Translations under genes and position numbers: made by a program
Source: Oscillospiraceae bacterium
GTDB taxonomy: Bacteria > Bacillota > Clostridia > Oscillospirales > Acutalibacteraceae
Direction of reading: 5' to 3'
NCBI GenBank assembly: GCA_031261445.1
Contig: JAISJQ010000055.1
Coordinates: 45,864 to 109,863, forward strand
Length of the DNA: 64,000 nucleotides
Notes under the pieces: generated by a model
Seen by the model: only the letters and a program-made list of their open reading frames with translations
Databases searched by the model: none
Told to the model about the DNA's origin: nothing
In this document: piece after piece, positions 56,730 through 64,000 of the stretch
Position numbering within the stretch: position 1 is the stretch's first letter
How the letters are laid out: the number at the start of each line of letters is the position of its first letter

Positions 56730-57408
56730 AGATTCCTCCCTGCTGTGAGTGGGTTTCCACAAGCCCCAACTCACGCAAACGGATGAGCAGCGCGTTCGTG
56801 GACACGCACAAATCTTGCGCCAAATACCGTGCCCCAATGTAGTCCTCACGGGCAATGCCCCTGTCGGTCAGCTGGATTTTGCGGCGTCCCCACCATCGCG
56901 CATAGCCACACCGCACGAGCGGTTCTGGCATCAGCAGGACTGCCCCCAACGCGTTTGCCTGCCACTCCTCCCAATCGCTCGCCGTGTGCAGTTGGCGGCA
57001 GGAGTATGTTTGCCCCGCCACAACGCTGCCTCGTCGGCTATGTCCGAGTTGCGCCTCTTCCAGACGATACAAAATCTGGTGGGAACACTCATGGGCAAGC
57101 GTGAATCGCCGCCGACCGCGGCAGTAGATCGGGCGCAGGGAGTCGTCCAGCAACACGGTGTCTTGCGGAACGGTGATCGTTTCGTCTTTCCCGCGAATCT
57201 TTAGTTCCAGCTGGATGCTCTGAAAGGTGGTCAGCCCCAGTATCTGCCCAGTGTCGGAGAGCCGTTGGTACTGTGGGTTCAGCCCGAGGTACTCTGTGGC
57301 CAAACCCTCAATGTTCACGGAAGCCCAGCCCTCGGGCATGGTCTGGTAGAAGTCGGCAAGCACTTCTATTCCGATTCGCTCGATATCTTTCTTGGATAGG
57401 TATAGCAT
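56713..57408 (-). CDS. ImmA/IrrE-family metallo-endopeptidase
   Basis: RRRFTLAHECSHQILYRLE (HEXXH), EWQANALGAVLLMPEPLV. Confidence 0.9.
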   Translation of the reverse strand: MLYLSKKDIERIGIEVLADFYQTMPEGWASVNIEGLATEYLGLNPQYQRLSDTGQILGLTTFQSIQLELKIRGKDETITVPQDTVLLDDSLRPIYCRGRRRFTLAHECSHQILYRLEEAQLGHSRRGSVVAGQTYSCRQLHTASDWEEWQANALGAVLLMPEPLVRCGYARWWGRRKIQLTDRGIAREDYIGARYLAQDLCVSTNALLIRLRELGLVETHSQQGGICARAS

Positions 57409-57599
57409 GAGTGGTGAACCTCCTTGAAATGATGCAGCAATTGGTACATTTGTTCTGATGCCTGTATAGTATAGAACATTTGGTCGAGTTTGTCAATGGT
57501 GAACTTTGGGAATTCATGTGGAGGTTTTTGTCGCTCCTAATCTTTGGTCGCTGTTGAGAAGTTATGGATGACGATTGGTTCGCCTTAATGCACAAGAAC

Positions 57600-57638
57600 T
57601 AAACCACTATCGCCTTTAGACGGTAGTGGTTTAGTCAT
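57600..57638. terminator. hairpin terminator-like
   Basis: CTAAACCACTATCG cctttaga CGGTAGTGGTTTAG. Confidence 0.65.
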
Positions 57639-57828
57639 GCTTATGACGTTTTTCCCATGTGATAGTCATACTGTAATAGATTTGAATTTCCGTGTGTTGT
57701 GTGTCAATTGAAATTCGTTAAATTATTTGCACTAATGTGATATAGTTTTAGATTGCCGTAGATTGCTAGAATCAAACGAGGTTGTAAACACCACCAGTCC
57801 TTGAGGCAAACAAAATCGAAATTGCGTT

Positions 57829-59085
57829 TCATCCTTCTTTATTCAGTTCCTCCATCGTCACACCACGATTATGACGAATCGGCTTCCAAGTTGTGCGCGG
57901 GAAAATCAATGCCGAAAGCACAACAACACCATAGGAAAGCAAGAAGATTGGAAATGTTAAGATTGCCATTCCGGTGGGTCTCTTCGTTTTCTTATCAAAA
58001 AGAAAAAGGGCTGGGATTTGGTGAACCAGAAAGAGTGCGAGCATTGCACTTAACAATAATAGACCAAAACCATTTAGTATTTGCTCGGAATTTAGGGTTG
58101 TCACGATGATATGCGCGATAAGTCCAACGGTAGCTAAGCCCAGCATTGGCAGGGTTGCTAGGCACATCATGGCATCGAACAAACGCAACCTGTAGCCTTT
58201 GGTGGATAAACCATGTGCCATTTTCCTGCCCTCGTACCTAATGCACTGAAACGTACCATTAACCCAACGACGACGTTGGGTTAATGACTGCGAAAACTCG
58301 GTAGGTTGGTCATCATAAAACACCGCTTCGTGAGCATATATCACGCGCCGACCTGCGATGATATTTTGCAGCGAAAACTCGGAATCTTCGCTCATGGTTT
58401 TGGTCTGCCAGCCTGTTTCTTTGATGATGTCGATGCAGAAACAGAACCCAGTACCACCCACAAAAGCAGAAAGTCCCAAACGTGTGCGCGGCAAATAATA
58501 AAACCGACAAAGTGTGCTCCAATAGATTGCATAGTAGCCGCTGACAAGGCTGTCGCGGGGATTTTTTGCACAACGGTAACCTTGTACAATTTGGTGTCCA
58601 GCACACAGTTGGCGATTCATTTCACCTAGGAATTCAGCATCCGCTAAATTATCCGCATCAAATACACACATCGCATCATATTTTTCGGGATATTCTTTTA
58701 ACAAAATGTCGAAAATCCAATGAAGGGCAAACCCTTTCCCGACTTCTCTATTATTAAAACGCTCAAATGTCAGTGCACCACAGGAGCGCGCGACTTCCGC
58801 TGTGTAATCCGTACAATTATCTGCAACTACGATTATATCAAACAATTCGCTTGGGTAATTTTGCTGTTTCAAACTCTCAATTAGGTAGGCAATTACGTCT
58901 TGTTCATTTCGCGCCGCAATAATGATGGCAAAACGATGTTGTCTGTTAGGGATTATTTCAGCCTTTTGAGGACGCTTTAATCCAAACAGAGCAATAAAAA
59001 GCTGATAAAATAGATACAACGAAACCGCAACGCTAATAGCATTCCGAGTGATCTGCAGCGTCATCAAAAAAACATCCATTTCCAT
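57829..59085 (-). CDS. processive family-2 glycosyltransferase (membrane)
   Basis: AIIIAARNEQDVIAYLIESLKQQNYP, VFDADN, TMSEDSEFS, QRRRW. Confidence 0.9.
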   Translation of the reverse strand: MEMDVFLMTLQITRNAISVAVSLYLFYQLFIALFGLKRPQKAEIIPNRQHRFAIIIAARNEQDVIAYLIESLKQQNYPSELFDIIVVADNCTDYTAEVARSCGALTFERFNNREVGKGFALHWIFDILLKEYPEKYDAMCVFDADNLADAEFLGEMNRQLCAGHQIVQGYRCAKNPRDSLVSGYYAIYWSTLCRFYYLPRTRLGLSAFVGGTGFCFCIDIIKETGWQTKTMSEDSEFSLQNIIAGRRVIYAHEAVFYDDQPTEFSQSLTQRRRWVNGTFQCIRYEGRKMAHGLSTKGYRLRLFDAMMCLATLPMLGLATVGLIAHIIVTTLNSEQILNGFGLLLLSAMLALFLVHQIPALFLFDKKTKRPTGMAILTFPIFLLSYGVVVLSALIFPRTTWKPIRHNRGVTMEELNKEG

Positions 59086-59089
59086 TCTC

Positions 59090-60046
59090 CTATAGCGTTT
59101 CTTTTAGTTCTCGATAAAATTTGCGCATAATGGCGGGTTCGTCTTTACTTATCTGTTGCAGTGCAATACAGATATTTTCTACGGTTTTTTGTTTGTTGCA
59201 TCTACTTATATTGTATTTCAATGCGCAGCTTTGTATTGCTTTCACAATGTTCAATAACTTTTGATATTCCAATGCTGCGGTGCTTTCTTTTACTAGTGCG
59301 CACATCATATCTATAATCAATTGCTTGTGCTCTTGCAAGACCCTAAAGGGGCGTAAATCGAATAGTTCGCCAGTTCCGATATGTTCTCTGCGAAACATCA
59401 CAGCATATTTAGCGCAGGCACAGGCATTGAAGCTTTTTGGCAACGCATTATGTGCGTAGAAAAAGATATCACGCTTTACCTTTTTCACGTTTAGCGTTGG
59501 TGGAGTATAGTGCTCTGGCAACCAAAAGAAGTGGTGGGACATATTGTTTTTTTTGTAACCGAAATCAGTACTGGCTGGTGGAAATGCTTGTGCAACATCG
59601 TCGTAGCTTATTTGAATGGTTTTGTATTCAAATGTATGGCAGGACGTATCAAGTACATAGCCAGCCGCAGTGAACTCTCGATTTCCATCATCGAAGCCGT
59701 AAATCAGCCAATCATGATACCACTCGCGGTCAAACAGAACATTGGTAATGTGCTTGGCATTGAGCACAAGCACGGCATACTTACCTGCCTGTATGCCTGC
59801 GCGTACCCGTTGAACGACATCGAGCGCGGTAGAATCGAAATACTCGTGTTCGAATTGCTCTTTGGCATAGAATTTAGCTTGATAACTCAGTGGCAGGTGT
59901 GAATTTTCATAACGCAAGGTCAAGTAGTGATTATATAGCACTCCCGAAAGGTCGCACCCATGGGCAGAGAGGACACTAAAGTAGTAGGCGAGGTAGGTGT
60001 AGACACGGATGGGGGAATTGATGACAATGGGGAGGATAGCATTCAT
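59090..60046 (-). CDS. C39-like / BtrH-N-like domain protein, function unknown
   Basis: WYHDWLIYGFDDGNREFTAAGYVLDTSCHTFEYKTIQISYDDVAQAF. Confidence 0.45.
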   Translation of the reverse strand: MNAILPIVINSPIRVYTYLAYYFSVLSAHGCDLSGVLYNHYLTLRYENSHLPLSYQAKFYAKEQFEHEYFDSTALDVVQRVRAGIQAGKYAVLVLNAKHITNVLFDREWYHDWLIYGFDDGNREFTAAGYVLDTSCHTFEYKTIQISYDDVAQAFPPASTDFGYKKNNMSHHFFWLPEHYTPPTLNVKKVKRDIFFYAHNALPKSFNACACAKYAVMFRREHIGTGELFDLRPFRVLQEHKQLIIDMMCALVKESTAALEYQKLLNIVKAIQSCALKYNISRCNKQKTVENICIALQQISKDEPAIMRKFYRELKETL

Positions 60047-60157
60047 TTGATAACCTCGTTACACACATTTTGAAATAGAACCAACCACCCCCACGTGCTG
60101 CCCACGTATTGGGCACTCATGTGCGAGTTTGTTTGGCTATATTCTTGCGCTTATTTA

Positions 60158-60586
60158 CTAGTCAACCTTTTTATTTTGGCTTTCCAGTGTTTTTTGCATA
60201 AATTCGTCTAGCTTTTCTTTAAAGAATAAGCGGTAGGTGTCCTTAATTGGGTTTCCACTTTCATCTGTATTTCCTGTATCATACTCCAAAGTAACATAAG
60301 TACCTTCGAGTAGCCCTGCTTTAAGCAATTCATTAATGACATCAGCCCCGTTATATAATCCCAAATATTCATTTGCATCCCCTTCGTGCATATATTCAGG
60401 AGTAGCCTCTATCGTCGCCGTGCTGGTACTTGTACCACCGGATACGTAAATCTTGCTGACCTCTTTACCGATAATTGAACCGACTACGGATGCAGCAACA
60501 ATCAATCCGATGCTCAAACACAAGCAGAAGATGACGGTTAGTATTCCTTTTTGGAAAAAGGATGATTTGAAGATTTTGTAACTCAT
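60158..60586 (-). CDS. membrane-anchored small protein (paralog A), HTH_17-like outer segment
   Basis: TM GILTVIFCLCLSIGLIVAASVVGSIIG; NEYLGLYNGADVINELLKAGLLEGTYVTLEYD...DTYRLFFKEKLDEFMQK. Confidence 0.6.
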   Translation of the reverse strand: MSYKIFKSSFFQKGILTVIFCLCLSIGLIVAASVVGSIIGKEVSKIYVSGGTSTSTATIEATPEYMHEGDANEYLGLYNGADVINELLKAGLLEGTYVTLEYDTGNTDESGNPIKDTYRLFFKEKLDEFMQKTLESQNKKVD

Positions 60587-60643
60587 AATCTTTCCCCATG
60601 CTTTCATAGTCAGATCGAGCATTTACATAGCAAGATAGAGCGA

Positions 60644-61045
60644 CTATTTTTTGTCTGCGGTGGATGTTTCTTCGGAAAAGAGCTGATCCATGAGTTCAAT
60701 CAATCCATCTTTTTTTATTATTATGTAGTACGCAATAGTATCCTCATATAGATTGTCCTCTGGCACAATGAGAATACACGATTTTTCTAATCGCCCAGAT
60801 TCTATAAATCTTCTGAGCACACTTTCTTCAAGTTTGGTGAAGCTAAGTGCCTGGTTAAAGGTCAAATAGCTTGAGCTGTCGGAGCTGTCGGCAATCGCCA
60901 CATCGAATTGCGTTGGTACTGAGAAACTGGAACTTGCGCTGCCAAGATTGTCCGAAATAGTATAACCTATTATCACTGAACCCGCAATAACGCTAAGGGC
61001 AAGCGCAAAACAGGAAAACAGGATTGCAAAAGACCACTTTTTCAT
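60644..61045 (-). CDS. membrane-anchored small protein (paralog B), HTH_17-like outer segment
   Basis: MKKWSFAILFSCFALALSVIAGSVIIGYTIS; LTFNQALSFTKLEESVLRRFIESGRLEKSCILIVP...YYIIIKKDGLIELMDQLF. Confidence 0.6.
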   Translation of the reverse strand: MKKWSFAILFSCFALALSVIAGSVIIGYTISDNLGSASSSFSVPTQFDVAIADSSDSSSYLTFNQALSFTKLEESVLRRFIESGRLEKSCILIVPEDNLYEDTIAYYIIIKKDGLIELMDQLFSEETSTADKK

Positions 61046-61402
61046 AGGAACGTCCTCCGTTACATAATTGTATACAACGACACGCGTTTTATTAAGTATA
61101 CACTTTATTGTGCTATTTGTCAAGCTTTTCAGCGATATCGCATGGCAAAAACATTTACTTTTTTGAGGTTCTGGAGCGAATAGGCCGTCCACAATTTAAG
61201 AGGAATCCATTTTCAATGACACTATCGTCTCCAAAACCGCAAAAACATCTTTATTTTTGCTAAAGAAAAAGTAAGTGCTTTTGCCTTGGCAATATCGTGG
61301 GAAAGGTAACAAGGTTAGTGAGGTTTCACACAACTAAATGCTTGCCATCCACCCACTACAATCGGTTTGTTGCTATTTCATTTAGAAACGCGTATGATTG
61401 TC

Positions 61403-62113
61403 TTACTTCACATTCTCAAACGGCACTTTATCTGTGACTGTGTCAGTATATGCAGCGGCGCTGATTTTGGATGGATTGCTAATGTCTTTCGCATAATAAA
61501 CTGTTTGATTTATTGTGCCGTCTTTTGTAAACTGCACTGGCGAATTACCCGTTGTGCCCACCTTATATACCTTAATAATGGCAGTTTCTTCTGGAGGATA
61601 TACATATAATTTGTGCGTTTCCGACCATGTAGTATTGTTGGAGAAAAACGTATATTTTACACTTACCAAATATACTCTTCCGACTCTAGCAACTCTCCAC
61701 ACCTTTCCACTGGGGACGTCTGGGGATCGCGTCATTTCGCTAGTGAAAGTTTTTGCTTTTTCCATGGAGCCCGTTACCTGTCCAGCCCATGTATCATTTT
61801 TAGCACCAATGCTCCCGCCTACGCTAATTTTTAGGTTGTCCGATTCTGTCAATTTGTCCCACTGCCCCCAACCTTTTGAATCGGCGTAACGTATAAAGCA
61901 ATGGTCTTTATAGTCTAGTATGGTTGCCTCGTTTGCCCAGTAGTTGTACCCAAACTTGACGACAGAGTCATCAATGCAAGAGCCGAGCATATAATTAGCA
62001 CTGCCAGTTGCCGCAAATGCTGAGAGTGACATTGCACCAATGGCGCTGAAGATCATGGCGATGACCATAATCATGCTGATGAGTTTCTTGATTCGTTTGT
62101 TTTTACTAAACAT
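61403..62113 (-). CDS. secreted hypothetical protein
   Basis: Signal peptide MFSKNKRIKKLISMIMVIAMIFSAIGAMSLSAFA. Confidence 0.7.
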   Translation of the reverse strand: MFSKNKRIKKLISMIMVIAMIFSAIGAMSLSAFAATGSANYMLGSCIDDSVVKFGYNYWANEATILDYKDHCFIRYADSKGWGQWDKLTESDNLKISVGGSIGAKNDTWAGQVTGSMEKAKTFTSEMTRSPDVPSGKVWRVARVGRVYLVSVKYTFFSNNTTWSETHKLYVYPPEETAIIKVYKVGTTGNSPVQFTKDGTINQTVYYAKDISNPSKISAAAYTDTVTDKVPFENVK

Positions 62114-62184
62114 TTTGAAATTCTCCTTTAATTTTGATGTTTTTCTTTTTGATATTAGCCGCGACCAGCGGATATGGATGCTTA

Positions 62185-63576
62185 TCACATTCTTAGGTAC
62201 ACCGTTTTTGTGAAGGACGGATATAGAACATTATCGTTTGAAGCGATAATTGCGAAATCGTCTTTCGCGGAATATCGCAAAACAAACCCACGAGAAATTT
62301 CTTGTTCAATTATTCCCACAAATTGCGAGGCCAAAATAAAGTTGCTTATATCAAAAGTCAGATAATTGTTTTCAGGCTGCTCTTTTGCATATGGAGTCAG
62401 AGCACTTTCTGGCAATTTCGTTTCCCAAGTTATATCTGCACTCGCCCACTCTCCGTTCACATCATATAGTTCAAGCGCAGTGTCATTTGGAATAGACAGC
62501 GTCGGAATATGCAATGTGACTTTTGGGGCGTTTTGCCCTTTTGCCAGAGAACTTGGAACCCCAAGGCGCATAAAATCCCAGCCTTCGCCAAGCGTTGGGT
62601 GGTTACCAAGTACCGCGTAGTTTCTCAAATAGGAGTTGTCCTTAAATTTTGAATACACGCTACTGTCAGGCGTACTTGATACATAAAGCTCAAACGACAT
62701 ATCTAATTTAAGAGGATACACATTTAAAGCGGACGAAAATTCCTTAGGAATTGTTACATTCAGTATGTTTTCCCCATCATATAAATCGCAATCTATTGTA
62801 GCGTCAATCGATAGGGCGCCATTGGCCGTTTTGGTGATCGGTTGATAAATCACTGAGTTAATCTCGCCATCGGCTTCAAACAGGACATACCCTTTTTCAC
62901 CTTTCTGGGATAACCCGCCTGACGAGGTCACTTTGAATTGCAGGCTGTTTTCTTCCAGCTTTTCTTTTACGATAATCTCGGCTCTTATCCCCGATTTGGT
63001 TGGATACATCACAACGTCTACTGCATTTGATGAAAAAGAAACAGCATCGACCCTGTCGCCATACATATTGGTGTGTTGCAGTTTTTGGCCGTCAGAAAAC
63101 ACTTGTGAAACTGTCTGCAAAGCAAAAGATAGTTCCTTTTTTCCTTCTTGTATCATGAAGTCACCGTGAACGTTCGCTGGAAAATATGACTTAATAGAAT
63201 TCGCTTCATTTTCATAAGCGAAGCCTTTCTTCTTGGAATCAATAATTTGATTGCTGATAAATTTGTATTTACCCCCAGTTTTAAACATTACTGGGGAACT
63301 AAATACATACTGCGCAAAAGTCCCGTCAGCCTGTTTGAATACAATTGAGCGATCCGAATCATATTGGGGAATGTGCTGCCCATTTTCTATCGCCTCTATC
63401 GCGGAGAGAACATTAAGTTTCCCGTTATTAATTGCGAATTCACCACTATAGTTGCTGTAAGGATTTTTGAACACGAAGAGAGCCAATGTAATCAAGACAA
63501 TAACAAGAAAAACAGAAACAACGCAAATAAGCGGTTTCTTTTTTTCTATCCTTGTTGAATGTTTTTGAGTACTCAT
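62185..63576 (-). CDS. membrane-anchored DNRLRE-like domain protein
   Basis: N-terminal TM; VTLHIPTLSIPNDTALELYDVNGEWASADITWETKLP resembles DNRLRE domain. Confidence 0.55.
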   Translation of the reverse strand: MSTQKHSTRIEKKKPLICVVSVFLVIVLITLALFVFKNPYSNYSGEFAINNGKLNVLSAIEAIENGQHIPQYDSDRSIVFKQADGTFAQYVFSSPVMFKTGGKYKFISNQIIDSKKKGFAYENEANSIKSYFPANVHGDFMIQEGKKELSFALQTVSQVFSDGQKLQHTNMYGDRVDAVSFSSNAVDVVMYPTKSGIRAEIIVKEKLEENSLQFKVTSSGGLSQKGEKGYVLFEADGEINSVIYQPITKTANGALSIDATIDCDLYDGENILNVTIPKEFSSALNVYPLKLDMSFELYVSSTPDSSVYSKFKDNSYLRNYAVLGNHPTLGEGWDFMRLGVPSSLAKGQNAPKVTLHIPTLSIPNDTALELYDVNGEWASADITWETKLPESALTPYAKEQPENNYLTFDISNFILASQFVGIIEQEISRGFVLRYSAKDDFAIIASNDNVLYPSFTKTVYLRM

Positions 63577-63577
63577 T

Positions 63578-64000
63578 TTACTTAACCTCCAAAGGATATA
63601 AACACTGAATTAGGCGTTCCAATTTTGATGAAGTGCAATTGTCCCCATCGTTGCTTTCTGAAATTGTGCACAACAAATCTTCGGGCATCCCCCCACCCAC
63701 CTCAACCTCCACCTCAAAATCTCTCACGCCGCAGTAGTCGCTGATGTCAAAGTCGATGTTCGTGCCGTCGGGCAGGGCGAACCGTGTGCGCTGGGTGCGC
63801 AGGTGTCCGAGTAGCGTGAAAGTGTCGTCGCCGTCCAGTCCAACGATCTCTGCGCGAATCGACTCTGGCAAACTGTCCACGGGGTATTTGCTCTCCCGCG
63901 CCGTGCGGACTGCGCCGTCAAACGCCAAGTTTTCTTTCTTCTCAAGCACAAACGCGCCGCGCTTTTCCCGCACGCGCAGGGTGATTTGCCGCTGATACAG
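63578..64000 (-). CDS. CYTH-domain protein (5'-truncated by window end)
   Basis: ITLRVREKRGAFVLEKKEN...RTRFALPDGTNIDFDISDYCGVRDFEVEVE. Confidence 0.6.
   Translation of the reverse strand: MYQRQITLRVREKRGAFVLEKKENLAFDGAVRTARESKYPVDSLPESIRAEIVGLDGDDTFTLLGHLRTQRTRFALPDGTNIDFDISDYCGVRDFEVEVEVGGGMPEDLLCTISESNDGDNCTSSKLERLIQCLYPLEVK

Noticed and set aside
53476-57408. Tn916-type conjugative transposon
   Set aside because: Int/Xis/sigma-like HTH genes are reminiscent, but no relaxase, FtsK-like coupling protein or T4SS genes are present in the window.

Overview
The 64 kb window is a chromosomal segment of a high-GC, low-redundancy Clostridia-like (probably Oscillospirales/Ruminococcaceae-type) bacterium; the taxonomic call is inferred from gene content (sigE/spoIIGA, rnfCDGEAB, NFACT, RNase M5). 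About 1-53 kb is mostly housekeeping: RsuA-type pseudouridine synthase, yaaA-recF, yqeK, carD, sigE-spoIIGA, an ABC exporter pair with a MarR regulator, pgsA, a ClpE-like ATPase, mtaB, patatin, ppa, an Old Yellow Enzyme-like oxidoreductase, M28 peptidase, GH38 mannosidase, thrC, the Rnf operon, holA, rnmV, NFACT, parAB, purC and proA. Three things interrupt this: a lone AT-rich NACHT NTPase (18.3-20.1 kb), a 2796-aa secreted protein with degenerate ~400-aa repeats (35.6-44.0 kb), and a tRNA-Ser-associated accessory island from ~53.3 kb to about 63.6 kb. The island carries a tyrosine integrase, an Xis-like protein, a solitary MazF, a sigma-like HTH protein, ImmA/IrrE, a processive GT2, a C39/BtrH-like protein, two paralogous membrane-anchored small proteins, a secreted protein and a DNRLRE-like membrane protein. 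The most striking non-genic signal is a system of intergenic degenerate 7-bp tandem repeats. At least five sequence lexicons share the strict 7-bp period, are often arranged as inverted arms of hairpins, and are combined with GTAGGGGC...GCCCCTAC palindromes. They repeatedly begin at or within the stop codon of the neighbouring gene (about 12 genes here). One palindrome copy is also fixed in-frame inside the NFACT gene, and one heptad array inside an oxidoreductase linker.
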